Below, piece by piece: positions 1-8,493 of a stretch of DNA of 64,000 bases. Source of the stretch: Corallococcus sp. EGB (GTDB lineage: Bacteria > Myxococcota > Myxococcia > Myxococcales > Myxococcaceae); NCBI RefSeq assembly GCF_019968905.1, contig NZ_CP079946.1, positions 5,270,001-5,334,000 of the forward strand, given 5' to 3'. Each line of letters begins with the position of its first letter. Positions within the stretch are counted from its first letter, which is position 1. The position numbers and the translations under genes are program-made. The notes beneath the pieces are model-generated. The model was not told the DNA's origin. It saw nothing but the letters and a program-made list of their open reading frames with translations, and made no database searches.

Positions 1-632
1 TAGCAATACATCGCGTCCGGCGACACGACCATCCGGCCGGACGCGAGGAGACACCGGAGCAGGAAGTCAAAGTCCTCGCCCGCTCTCAGGTCCGGCTTGT
101 AGCGAAGCCCCTGCGCATCCAGGTAGGCCCTGCGGAACAGGGGCTTGAGGAAGCCGTAGTCATCCACCGCCATCTTCAGGGCATTCACCTCGAACGGCTG
201 CTCAATCCGCCCCAGCCTCCGGGCCTGCGTCTGGAAGAACGTCACGGAGGGATTCCGCGCTCCTTCCGGGACGAGCAGCAGATCGTCACAGACGATGTCC
301 GCCCGGTGGTCCTCCGCCAGCGCAAGGAGGCGCTCCAGGCGGTCCGGCTTCCACCAATCATCCCCATCCAGGACGGCGATCCACGCCCCGCCAGCATGGT
401 CGATGGCCACGTTGCGGCTCTGGGAAGGCCCCTGGTTCACCGCGTTGCGGAGCACGCGGATCCGCGCGTCCTGATAGCGCCCGGCGACCGCCACCGTCCC
501 ATCCGTCGAACAATCGTCGACGACGATGAGCTCGAAATCCTGGTGTGTCTGTTCAAGCACCGAGTCGATGGCCGCGCCCAGATACGCCTCGACGTTGAAC
601 GCGGGGATGATGACGGACACGGAGGGATTCAT
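1..632 (-). CDS. family 2 glycosyltransferase (3' end outside window)
   Basis: The minus-strand frame runs from ATG at 632 off the left edge, so about 210 N-terminal residues are visible. They show the GT2 (GT-A fold) pattern: a strand-loop start VSVIIPAFNVE, the nucleotide-binding VVDDCSTDGT, and the metal-binding AVLDGDDWW (DxD-like). A later acidic motif, AGEDFDFLLR, fits the catalytic base region. Such enzymes move a sugar from a nucleotide-sugar to a lipid, peptide or polyketide acceptor in the cytoplasm. The ATG is the first start in frame with the conserved N-terminus; the Shine-Dalgarno sequence is weak. It diverges from the GT1 glycosyltransferase starting at 694, with only about 60 bp between them. 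With the exporter at 2021-3670 it suggests the end of a glycosylated-metabolite cluster. The acceptor cannot be deduced. Confidence 0.9.
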   Translation of the reverse strand, partial: MNPSVSVIIPAFNVEAYLGAAIDSVLEQTHQDFELIVVDDCSTDGTVAVAGRYQDARIRVLRNAVNQGPSQSRNVAIDHAGGAWIAVLDGDDWWKPDRLERLLALAEDHRADIVCDDLLLVPEGARNPSVTFFQTQARRLGRIEQPFEVNALKMAVDDYGFLKPLFRRAYLDAQGLRYKPDLRAGEDFDFLLRCLLASGRMVVSPDAMYC

Positions 633-693
633 CGCGGGAGGCTCTCGTTCTTCCGGTTTCACCCAGAATACCACCCTGATACCGTCCGCACTC

Positions 694-2019
694 ATGGCGA
701 GAATCGTCTTTCTGCCCCTGCCGGAGGCCGGTCACATCCACGCGACCTTCGGGCTCGCGAAGCAGCTGGCGTCCCGGGGGCATGAGCTCGTCTACATGGC
801 GCCGCCGGATGGCGAGCCCTTCCTGCGAGAGCGCCCCTGGCCCTTCATCCCCCTCTATGAAGAAGCCATGCCGCGAGGGCGGCAGGCGGAGCTTGACGCA
901 CAGCTGGCCGCACCAGGGCTTTCGCCGAGGGCCCGCAAGGACATCATCCGGGAGGTGCTCCACCGGCACGGGCTGCGCATCACGGAGGCGCTCTTCGGGG
1001 CCACGATGGAGGCCCGCCTGCGCGAGGTCCGGGCCGATCTGTTCCTCGTGGACGCGACGTTCCCCCTGCCCGTGCTGGCGGCCCACAAGCTTGGCGTCCC
1101 CGCCTATCAGCTCTGCACCAACCTCGCGTTGAACCGGGACGTCGCCGTCCCCCCGCTGAGCTCCCACCACGTCCCGACAGGCACCGTCGGTTCGAGGCTC
1201 GGCATCCGGCTCGCCTGGCAGTGGCAGTACCTGCGCACGTTCCTGCCGTTCGAAGAGAAGATGCGCGACCGGATCCGCGCCTTCTATCGCCTCCACCCCG
1301 GCGCGCCACCTGCCAGCTTCAACACCCATCTCCAGATCGGTCCGCACTTCCAGGTCCCCACCCTGGTGATGAGCGCCCCGGAGTTCGACTTCCGCCGCTC
1401 GTCCGCGGACGTCCACTACCTGGGGCCGTGCGTGGACCTCGACCGGACCGAGCCTCCCCTCCCCACGGCCTCACCCCCGGGAGACGCGCCGCACATCCTG
1501 TGCTCGCTGGGCAGTCACGGAGACCGGCTGCGCGGGCATCAGCCCTTCTTCCAGTCCGTCATCTCCGCCGTCGCGCGGAGGCCCCAGCTCCGGCTGCTGA
1601 TGGCGGTGGGCAAGGAGGTGCGGACGGATGCGTTCGGCCCCCTGCCTCCCAACGTCACGGTGACGAACTGGGTTCCCCAGCTCACGGCGTTGAAGCAGTC
1701 CTCGCTGATGATCACCCATGGTGGGCTCAACAGCGTGAAGGAGTGCATCTGCCTGGGCGTCCCCATGCTCGTGTACCCCCTGATGTTCGACCAACCGGGC
1801 AACGCCGCGCGCGTCGTCCACCATGGCCTCGGGCTCCGGGGGAACATCCGCGAGACCTCCGCGGAGCAGGTGGGCGCGCAGCTGGATCAGCTCCTCGGCA
1901 CGCCCACATTCCAGGCGAGGATCCGGGCCATGCAGCGCATCTTCCGGGACGCGGACGCCGCGAGCCAAGGCGCGGTGACGCTCGAGCGGCTGCTCCAGGG
2001 ACAGCGGCTCGCGGCCTGA
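694..2019 (+). CDS. macrolide/UDP-glucosyl-type glycosyltransferase (GT1, MGT family)
   Basis: A 441-residue GT-B enzyme starting MARIVFLPLPEAGHIH, where the GH pair at the N-terminus is typical of the family. The C-terminal half carries the nucleotide-sugar signature around residues 338-372: ITHGGLNSVKE, GVPMLVYPLMFDQPGNAAR. That matches the MGT/UGT class that glycosylates small hydrophobic natural products such as macrolides and peptides. The ATG at 694 was chosen because it begins the conserved first beta strand; longer in-frame starts add unrelated sequence overlapping the divergent GT2 gene. Its stop lies one base from the stop of the convergent ABC exporter (2021). The pairing of a small-molecule glycosyltransferase with a peptide exporter suggests tailoring of a secreted secondary metabolite. 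The substrate is unknown. Confidence 0.92.
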   Translation: MARIVFLPLPEAGHIHATFGLAKQLASRGHELVYMAPPDGEPFLRERPWPFIPLYEEAMPRGRQAELDAQLAAPGLSPRARKDIIREVLHRHGLRITEALFGATMEARLREVRADLFLVDATFPLPVLAAHKLGVPAYQLCTNLALNRDVAVPPLSSHHVPTGTVGSRLGIRLAWQWQYLRTFLPFEEKMRDRIRAFYRLHPGAPPASFNTHLQIGPHFQVPTLVMSAPEFDFRRSSADVHYLGPCVDLDRTEPPLPTASPPGDAPHILCSLGSHGDRLRGHQPFFQSVISAVARRPQLRLLMAVGKEVRTDAFGPLPPNVTVTNWVPQLTALKQSSLMITHGGLNSVKECICLGVPMLVYPLMFDQPGNAARVVHHGLGLRGNIRETSAEQVGAQLDQLLGTPTFQARIRAMQRIFRDADAASQGAVTLERLLQGQRLAA

Positions 2020-2020
2020 A

Positions 2021-3670
2021 TCAGGAGGCGCGCTCCTGCGCGTCCGGCGTCGAGTCACCCGGGGCGACCAGCTTCCCGGCATCGAGCCGGAGGATGCGGT
2101 CGGCGACGTGGAAGTACCGGTCATCGTGGGAGATGACCACCACCGTCTTCCCCTGGCGCTTCAGCTCCGGAAGGAGCTCCGTGTAGAACACGGCCTTGAA
2201 TGCGGGGTCCTGATCCGCCGCCCACTCGTCGAAGAGGTAGATGGGCCGGTCTTCCAGGTACGCGGTGAGGAGCGCGAGCCGCTTGCGCTGGCCCAGTGAG
2301 AGCTCGGTGGTGGAGAGGACGCCGGACTCGATCCGGACCTTCCGCGACAACTGGAGCAGCGACAGGTAGTGCTTCACCTGCGAGGCGGTCCCCTCGCCCA
2401 CGAGCCCCAGCAGCCGTTCGAACAGGTAGAAGTCCGAGAACACGGCGGAGAACAACTGCCGGTAGGACTCCTGCGTCTGCTGCGTGACGGGCTGTCCGTC
2501 CACGAGGATCTGCCCGCCCTCCGGCTGGTAGAGCCCGGTGAGCAGCTTGGCCAGGGTGGTCTTCCCGCTGCCGTTGCCGCCCACGAGGAAGATCAGCTCC
2601 CCGGGGTGCATCCGCAGATGGATGGGCCCCACGACGAAGTGCCCATCCGACTCCTCCCGGTAGTAGGTGTGGGTGACGCCCACGAGCTCCACGCTCTGGA
2701 ACGTGGTGCGCGTGGCCGCCGGAGGCGCCGGCTCCCGGGAGCCCAACGTGTCGAGCGCCAGCCCCAGCTGGTGGACCTTGGTCCACGACACATCTCCCCG
2801 GCTCAGGATGGGCAGCGTCTCCATGACGGACTGGAGGGGCTGCTGGAGATAGAGCGCGGCGATGCAGTACCCCACCAGCACCGGGGGCTGCACCCAGCCC
2901 AGGCCCGGCATCACGAAGATGAGCGCGCCCACGAAGGCGAAGGACAGGAGCATTCCCAGGCTCCCCGTCGCCGCGAAGACGTCGCCGATGCGGATCTGCA
3001 ACACCCGCACGAGCCAGGACGTGGCCTCCACCTCCTCCGTGAGGAACGCCGCGCGCCGGTCCTGGTGCAGCTTGAGCTCCTTGATGCCCTCCGTGAGGCC
3101 GCGAAGCTGCTTGTACAGCGCGCCCTGGTGCTCCCGCGTCCGCTGGAGGTCCGCGATGGCGCTCCGGGACAGGAGCCGGTAGCCCACCACGCTCAAGCCG
3201 ATGAGGAGCAACAATCCGACGAGCAGCTGCCAGGACAACCACGCCAGGTAGACGAGGCATCCGGCGGCGATGGCGATCTGGGTGAGGAAGCGTGGCAACA
3301 CGCCCAGCGCGGTGCTGATGACGAAGAGGTCCTCGGTGAGGACCGTCATCACGTTGGCGATGCCGTGCTCCTCCAGGCGCCGCAGCGGCGTGGCGACGAC
3401 CTGACGGGACAGCCGCATCCGCATGTCGAAGAGCGCATCCCCGTTGAGCCTGTTGACCAGGGCCTGCGTCCCGTAGCGCAAGAGCAGCGTCACCACGCCG
3501 AGCGTCACGAAGCCCACGGCCACGTGCGTGCTCACGGACAACTGGGACGCGAGCGCGTGGTTGATGACCGCGATGAGCCCCGCGTTGCTGGCGCCGGAGA
3601 GGAGCCCGCAGAGCGTCACCAGGATGAGCGACGCGGGGGACGTCCGGAACAGGAGGGCGAGGAATTTCAT
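2021..3670 (-). CDS. cyclic peptide export ABC transporter (SyrD/PvdE-like)
   Basis: A 549-residue half-transporter with an N-terminal six-helix membrane domain (roughly residues 1-310) fused to an ATPase domain. Walker A is GGNGSGKTT (Lys about 370), the signature is the unusual LSLGQRKRL, and Walker B reads IYLFDEWAADQDP. The DEWAADQDP form and the atypical LSxGQ signature are hallmarks of the SyrD/PvdE family, which exports non-ribosomal lipopeptides and siderophore precursors. The ATG at 3670 begins MKFLALLFRTSP; an in-frame GTG at 3688 is possible but sits directly on its ribosome-binding sequence. The gene is convergent with the GT1 gene. The tetramodular NRPS of this window is 40 kb away, so the cargo is more likely made by genes left of the window. 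Confidence 0.9.
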   Translation of the reverse strand: MKFLALLFRTSPASLILVTLCGLLSGASNAGLIAVINHALASQLSVSTHVAVGFVTLGVVTLLLRYGTQALVNRLNGDALFDMRMRLSRQVVATPLRRLEEHGIANVMTVLTEDLFVISTALGVLPRFLTQIAIAAGCLVYLAWLSWQLLVGLLLLIGLSVVGYRLLSRSAIADLQRTREHQGALYKQLRGLTEGIKELKLHQDRRAAFLTEEVEATSWLVRVLQIRIGDVFAATGSLGMLLSFAFVGALIFVMPGLGWVQPPVLVGYCIAALYLQQPLQSVMETLPILSRGDVSWTKVHQLGLALDTLGSREPAPPAATRTTFQSVELVGVTHTYYREESDGHFVVGPIHLRMHPGELIFLVGGNGSGKTTLAKLLTGLYQPEGGQILVDGQPVTQQTQESYRQLFSAVFSDFYLFERLLGLVGEGTASQVKHYLSLLQLSRKVRIESGVLSTTELSLGQRKRLALLTAYLEDRPIYLFDEWAADQDPAFKAVFYTELLPELKRQGKTVVVISHDDRYFHVADRILRLDAGKLVAPGDSTPDAQERAS

Positions 3671-3988
3671 GGGTGGCAGGCCCGGCACTCCTCGGACGCG
3701 AGGGCCCGCGCCGGATTCCGCGAGGAACTCTACATGAGTTCTTCAGGTTTGCCGCAGTTCGCTGGAATCACGGGATTGCGACACCCCCAAGGCCCCGAAG
3801 TCACCAGCACGCACCGGGAAGTCCAGGGCCTCTCCCGGGCCGGGGCGACAGAACTTGAACCTGCGACCCCTTGCACCCCCAATGCCCCCGGGAGCCGTCC
3901 AGGTGTGCCCATCGCTTCACAAGCCCTTGTAAACACTCGCACTTCTTTGCCCGGGCCATCCCTCTTTCCGGGGGAGGCGCCGGAGGCC
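3671..3988. other. intergenic region with tRNA-Pro fragment
   Basis: These 318 bases hold no convincing gene. The left side is the leader of the exporter gene. The centre (3789-3877) is a decayed copy of the 3' half and terminator of tRNA-Pro(GGG) from 22964-23040. The right side, up to the stop of the DGPF protein, shows nothing else recognisable. Confidence 0.6.
3789..3877 (-). repeat. tRNA-Pro 3'-half plus terminator remnant (possible att-site scar)
   Basis: Aligned by eye without gaps to 22916-23004, about 85 % of positions are identical. The copy includes the 3' acceptor strand, the whole T-arm (CGCAGGTTCAAG in the minus reading), the variable loop and the 3' side of the anticodon stem-loop (3841-3877). 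It also includes the downstream half-stem of the tRNA terminator (CCCTGGACTTCCCGGTGC at 3811-3829). The 5' half of the tRNA is absent, and the encoded CCA is replaced. Orientation is the same as the intact gene 19 kb away. Such 3'-end duplications are what tyrosine-recombinase elements leave when they integrate into a tRNA gene; here divergence shows the event is old. Confidence 0.75.
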
Positions 3989-4351
3989 TCACGGGTCGAA
4001 ACAGGGGCCGCTCTGACGGACCTCGACGGTGGACCACTCCGCGGCGGGGCACTGCGTGGCCAGCTCCAGCGCCTCCTCACGCGTCTTCACGTCGATGAGG
4101 AAGAAGCCGCCGATGATCTCCTTGGACTCGGTGAACGGCCCGTCGCTGAAGCTCAGCTTCCCGTCCCGCCGCTCCACCCGGACGCCCTCCGCGTCCGAAC
4201 GCAGCGAGTCCGCGGCCTGGAGGATTCCACGCGCCTGAAGCGCCGCCCCGAAGCCCTGCATCCTCGCCATCCGGTCCGCCGCGACGCGCTTCTCCTCCGC
4301 CGTCCGAGGTTTCCCGCCACCGGTCTGCATCACCACCAGCATGTACGACAT
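3989..4351 (-). CDS. YciI/DGPF-domain protein
   Basis: A 120-residue single-domain protein of the YCII-related (DGPF) family: start MSYMLVVMQTGG, and the defining motif SDGPFTESKEIIGGFF near residues 70-85. Family members are small dimeric alpha/beta-barrel proteins, often found beside ECF sigma factors in actinobacteria and myxobacteria; their biochemical role is not settled. The start at 4351 is supported by a clear AAGGAG six bases upstream. No sigma factor gene is adjacent here: the neighbour is a divergent acylase gene across a 140-bp shared promoter region. Confidence 0.88.
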   Translation of the reverse strand: MSYMLVVMQTGGGKPRTAEEKRVAADRMARMQGFGAALQARGILQAADSLRSDAEGVRVERRDGKLSFSDGPFTESKEIIGGFFLIDVKTREEALELATQCPAAEWSTVEVRQSGPCFDP

Positions 4352-4491
4352 GGCCTGCTCCTTTTTGGCGCGCAGCCTACGCCATGGGTCTGACAAGGCC
4401 ACCACTCCCTCCAGGACCACACTCCCTGCAGGACCATGGATAACGGGCTTTGAATGAATACCCTTGTAAGCCCTGAGTGTGAGGCTTCCCC
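4352..4491. promoter_or_regulatory. divergent promoter region
   Basis: A 140-bp gap between two divergent starts must hold both promoters. It is less G+C-rich than the flanks (for example AATGAATACCCTTGTAAG near 4452). No specific operator or sigma box could be assigned with confidence. Confidence 0.35.
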
Positions 4492-6933
4492 ATGCGTACA
4501 TCTCCCCTCTCCCTGACCCTGCTGCTGACACTGACGGCCCTCAGTGGATGCAAGAGCGACGACCCACCCGCGCCCTCCCGGCTCACGGCCACCGTCCACC
4601 GGACCGCCTACGGCATCCCGCACATCCAGGCCGACGGCTACCGGGGCCTGGGCGCCGGCATCGGCTACGCGCAGGCCCAGGACGCGGTGTGCATCCTCGC
4701 GGATCAGTTCCTCAAGGTCCGCGGCGAGCGAGCGCGCTACCTGGGCCGAGGCCCCCACGATGCCTATCTCGAAAGTGACTTCACCTACCGGGGGCTCGCG
4801 CTGTGGACGCGCGCCGAGGCCACCTTCGCGGAACAGTCGCAGGAGCTGCGGGACCTGGTGCAGGGCTACGCCGCCGGCTACAACCAGTACCTCGCGGACG
4901 TGCCCGCGGCTCAGCGTCCAGCGCCATGCCGCGGCGCCGCGTGGGTGAAGCCCATCAGCGCGTACGACCTGATGGCGTACCACCTGGACCTGTCGCTGTT
5001 CGACACGCTGCTCCCGCTGCTGGGGTATGTGAGCAACGCGCAGCCTCCGAGCGTGCAGTCGGGAGGACGCGGGCCGCAGTCGCGTCCCCTCGCGCTCTCA
5101 GCGCGCAAGGACGAGCTGGGCAGTAACGGCTGGGCGCTGGGCCGCGAGAAGACCGCCAGTGGCCGGGGCATGCTCGTGGCCAACCCCCACTTTCCGTGGG
5201 AGGGCAACCTCCGCTTCCACGAGAGCCACCAGACGATTCCAGGCAAGCTCGACGTGTACGGCGTATCGCTGCTGGGCGTGCCGGCGATCAACATCGGCTT
5301 CAACCGCGACATCGCGTGGACGCACACGGTGACGGCGTCGAGCCACCTGACGCTGTACCGGCTCAAGCTCACGCCCGGAGACCCCACGGCGTATGAGTAT
5401 GACGGAGCGCCCCGCCGCATGACGTCGCAGACGGTCACCGTCGACGTGCGGGGCGACGACGGCAGCATGACGAAGGAGTCGCGCACGTTCTGGCGCAGCC
5501 ACTACGGCCCCATCCTGGCGGGCCCGGGCGCGGACTGGACCAGCGAGGTCGCGTACACGACGCGAGATGCCACGGAGGACAACGCGAGGTTCGCGGAGCA
5601 CTGGCTGCGCCTGAACACGGCGCACAGCATCGACGAGGCCGCGGACGTGGAGCGCACGGTGCGAGGAGCGCCCTGGGTGAACACGCTCCTGGCGAGCGCG
5701 GACGGCCACACGCGCTACGTGGACGCGTCCCGGGTCCCCTACCTGAGCCCGGCGACGGTCGCCGCGTATCGCACCTCGCTCGAGTCCACACCGGACGCGC
5801 CGATGTTCGCGTCGCTGGGGCTCGTCCTGCTGGACGGCAGCACGTCCCGGGATGAATGGGTGGGCCTGGACAGCGAGACACACGGCCTGGTGCCGACGAC
5901 GTTGATGCCCCAGCTGCGCCGGACGGACTTCGTGATGAACGCGAATGATCCGGCGACGTTCACCAACCCCGCCGAGCCCCTGCTCGACCTGCCCTTCCTC
6001 TACGAGATGTTCGGGACGCGAGGCCGCATGAGCCCGCGTTCGCACATGAACCTCACCCTGCTCACTGAGCAAGGAGCCACCGCTGCCGCGGGAAGCGACG
6101 GGCGCTTCACGCGAGAGGAAGCCGAGCGGGCCATCCTGAGCAACCGGACCTGGGTGGCGGAGCAGCTGCGCACGGCGGTGGTGCGGCGCTGCCAGGGCGC
6201 TGCCCCCGTCCTCGTCGAGGGCAGGCCGGTGGACATCACGGAAGCGTGCCAGTTGCTCGGCGCCTGGGATGGCCGCCTGGAGCTGGATGCGAAGGGGGCC
6301 ATCGTCTGGCGCGAGTTCCTGAACACCTTCAGCGGCTCCGCACTCGTGGACCAGGGAGCCCTCTTCGCGCAGCCCTTCGATCCGGCGCGAGCCGCGGTGA
6401 CGCCGGCCGGGCTGGTGCCCGCGCCGCAGGGCGGAGTGGATCCGGTGAACCAGAAGCTGGGCGAAGCCGTGGCGCTGCTGGGCAAGGCAGGCATCGCGGT
6501 GGGAACGAAGCTGGGGGACGTGCAGTTCGCGTGGAAGGGAGACCGCAAGGTGCCGCTGCATGGAGGCGAGGCCTTCGAGGGGGTCACCAACATCGTCGGC
6601 TACTCCGGAACGAACGCGACGCTGCTGCCGCAGTCCCAGCCGCAGGGCCCGCTGCTCTCCCCCGGTACGGGGCTCACGCCGGAAGGCTACCTGGTCGACT
6701 TCGGGACCAGCTTCCTGATGGTCATGGAGTTCACGCCGGAGGGCCCCAAGGCGAACGCGGTCCTCTCCTACGCGGAGTCCACGGATCCGGCGTCGCCGCA
6801 CTTCGCGGACCAGACGGACCTCTTCTCCGGCAAGCACCTCCGGCCCGTGCGCTTCGAGCAGGCGGACATCCTCTCGGATCCGGAGCTCACGACGCTGGAG
6901 CTGGCCATCGACGCCACGTCGAAGCTCGAATAG
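4492..6933 (+). CDS. penicillin acylase family lipoprotein (AHL/amide acylase)
   Basis: An 813-residue Ntn-hydrolase precursor. The N-terminus MRTSPLSLTLLLTLTALSGC is a lipoprotein signal with Cys20 as lipidation site, so the enzyme is probably anchored in the periplasm or outer membrane. A short alpha region (YGIPHIQADGYRGLGAG, AQAQDAVC) is followed by a spacer and then Gly210-Ser211 in LGSNGWALG. In this family autoproteolysis before that Ser creates the beta chain whose N-terminal Ser is the nucleophile. GRGMLVANPHFPW and HTVTASSHLT are further beta-chain motifs. Relatives include penicillin G acylase, PvdQ and other acyl-homoserine-lactone acylases, so substrates could be beta-lactams, quorum signals or an acylated peptide; the sequence alone does not decide. 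It is transcribed alone, diverging from the DGPF gene. Confidence 0.9.
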   Translation: MRTSPLSLTLLLTLTALSGCKSDDPPAPSRLTATVHRTAYGIPHIQADGYRGLGAGIGYAQAQDAVCILADQFLKVRGERARYLGRGPHDAYLESDFTYRGLALWTRAEATFAEQSQELRDLVQGYAAGYNQYLADVPAAQRPAPCRGAAWVKPISAYDLMAYHLDLSLFDTLLPLLGYVSNAQPPSVQSGGRGPQSRPLALSARKDELGSNGWALGREKTASGRGMLVANPHFPWEGNLRFHESHQTIPGKLDVYGVSLLGVPAINIGFNRDIAWTHTVTASSHLTLYRLKLTPGDPTAYEYDGAPRRMTSQTVTVDVRGDDGSMTKESRTFWRSHYGPILAGPGADWTSEVAYTTRDATEDNARFAEHWLRLNTAHSIDEAADVERTVRGAPWVNTLLASADGHTRYVDASRVPYLSPATVAAYRTSLESTPDAPMFASLGLVLLDGSTSRDEWVGLDSETHGLVPTTLMPQLRRTDFVMNANDPATFTNPAEPLLDLPFLYEMFGTRGRMSPRSHMNLTLLTEQGATAAAGSDGRFTREEAERAILSNRTWVAEQLRTAVVRRCQGAAPVLVEGRPVDITEACQLLGAWDGRLELDAKGAIVWREFLNTFSGSALVDQGALFAQPFDPARAAVTPAGLVPAPQGGVDPVNQKLGEAVALLGKAGIAVGTKLGDVQFAWKGDRKVPLHGGEAFEGVTNIVGYSGTNATLLPQSQPQGPLLSPGTGLTPEGYLVDFGTSFLMVMEFTPEGPKANAVLSYAESTDPASPHFADQTDLFSGKHLRPVRFEQADILSDPELTTLELAIDATSKLE

Positions 6934-7023
6934 CGGCGCGTGTGCAGGTTGTGGGTGAAGCCGTCAGGTGCACCTGACGGCCAGGGAGGGCAGCCCGCGG
7001 TGCGGCCGCCCGGGGGACGGCCC

Positions 7024-8493
7024 ATGAAGCCGGGACAGCACACACCAGAGACCGAGTCCTTCTACCACCTCGGGCATGGCCCGCTTGGGACCCATGCCTG
7101 TGAGGGGACGGCGTGCTTCGTCGCCCGCCATCTGGATGCCGCGCGCTGGCGGCAAGCCACGTCCGGCGAGACCCGCGTCTACTGCCTGGGCCAGTGCTAC
7201 CAGGCTCCCTCCATCACCGGAGCGGACGGCCGCCCGCGGGCGCATGTCCGGGCCCCCCACGCCATCACGCTGGAGCGCGTCGCCAGCGGCGGAGCGCCTG
7301 ACCTCGAGGACGCCCTCCCCCGGGGCGCCTACACGGCCCTGGAGCAGGCGCTGTCCTCCCCTCCCGCAGCCTTCATCGCCCAGGTGGAGCGCTCCGAGCT
7401 GCGCGGGCGGGGAGGCGCGGGCTTCCCGACCGGCCGCAAGCTGCGCGCGGTGGCCGCCGCCCCCGGCGCGGAGAAGTACGTCGTGGCCAACGCGGACGAG
7501 GGCGACGCGGGCGCCTACATCGACCGCTTCCTGATGGAGGAGGATCCCCACGCCGTGCTGGAGGGCCTGCTGCTGGCGGCGTACGCGGTGGGTGCTCGCC
7601 GGGGCGTCATCTACGTGCGCAAGGAATATCCGCGCGCCGCCTGCATCCTGCACGTCGCCCTGCACGAAGCCCACCGGGCCGGCCTGCTGGGCCCGCACAT
7701 CCTGGACAGCGACTTCTCCTGCGAGGTCTCGCTGGAGGTGGGCCGTGGCAGCTACCTGTGCGGCGAGGAGACCGCGCTGCTCAACGCCCTGGAGGGACGC
7801 CGCCCCTTCGTGCGCGCCCGGCCACCCTACCCCGCGCAGGTGGGCCTGTTCGGACAGCCCACCCTGGTGCAGAACGTGGAGACGCTCGCCAACCTCCCCT
7901 GGATTGCCCGCCACGGGGGCAAGGCGTACGCGGCGGTCGGAGTACCCGGCAGCCGGGGCACGAAGGTGCTGTCCCTCAACTCCCTCTTCCGCCACCCCGG
8001 GCTCTACGAGGTGGAGCTGGGCGTGCCGGTGCGCACCGTGGTGGAGGAGCTGGGAGGCGGGCTGCGCACCGGACCGTTGAAGGGCGTCCTCATTGGAGGG
8101 CCCCTGGCGGGCATCCTCCCTCCGCACCTGCTGGACACCCCATTGGGCTTCGACGAGCTCCAGGCCGTGGGCGCCTCCGTGGGCCATGGGGGCGTGGTGG
8201 CCTTCGACACGCATACGTCCATCGCCGCGCTGGTGCACCACGTCTTCTCCTTCGGAGCATACGAGTCCTGCGGACGGTGCACCCCCTGCCGCCTGGGAGC
8301 GCGGCACGTCGAGCAGCTCTTCGCGCGCGTCCTGGACACCGGCTCCGCGCCCCGCCTCCCCGCGCCGGACTGGGAGGAGATCGCCGAGGCGCTGCGCCTC
8401 ACCAGTCTGTGCGGGCACGGCACGGGACTCGGGGAGTTCGCGCGCAGCGTGCTGCGCCATTACCGGGGGGAGGTGGAGGCATGCTTCGGGTGA
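7024..8493 (+). CDS. fdhB: NAD-dependent formate dehydrogenase beta subunit (NuoE/NuoF fusion-like)
   Basis: A 489-residue flavoprotein that passes electrons between the catalytic subunit and NAD+. The N-terminal part resembles NuoE, with four cysteines (C26, C31, C54, C58) for a [2Fe-2S] cluster. The rest is NuoF-like: NADH/FMN site GRGGAGFPTGRK (128-139), NADEGDAGAY (157-166), GSYLCGEETALL (242-253), and [4Fe-4S] ligands SCGRCTPCR (C416, C419, C422) plus C463. The ATG at 7024 was chosen over an upstream in-frame start because it begins the recognisable domain and follows GGGGGAC. The alpha-subunit gene starts inside its last codons (13-bp overlap), so they are translationally coupled. The layout matches soluble FdsABG-type enzymes, but no separate gamma subunit or FdhD is present. 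A bidirectional NAD-reducing oxidoreductase is an alternative. Confidence 0.85.
   Translation: MKPGQHTPETESFYHLGHGPLGTHACEGTACFVARHLDAARWRQATSGETRVYCLGQCYQAPSITGADGRPRAHVRAPHAITLERVASGGAPDLEDALPRGAYTALEQALSSPPAAFIAQVERSELRGRGGAGFPTGRKLRAVAAAPGAEKYVVANADEGDAGAYIDRFLMEEDPHAVLEGLLLAAYAVGARRGVIYVRKEYPRAACILHVALHEAHRAGLLGPHILDSDFSCEVSLEVGRGSYLCGEETALLNALEGRRPFVRARPPYPAQVGLFGQPTLVQNVETLANLPWIARHGGKAYAAVGVPGSRGTKVLSLNSLFRHPGLYEVELGVPVRTVVEELGGGLRTGPLKGVLIGGPLAGILPPHLLDTPLGFDELQAVGASVGHGGVVAFDTHTSIAALVHHVFSFGAYESCGRCTPCRLGARHVEQLFARVLDTGSAPRLPAPDWEEIAEALRLTSLCGHGTGLGEFARSVLRHYRGEVEACFG

Noticed and set aside
2021-3670. The SyrD-like exporter as transporter of the NRPS product
   Set aside because: They are 40 kb apart with housekeeping operons in between and opposite strands. 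A cluster to the left of the window is a better partner.
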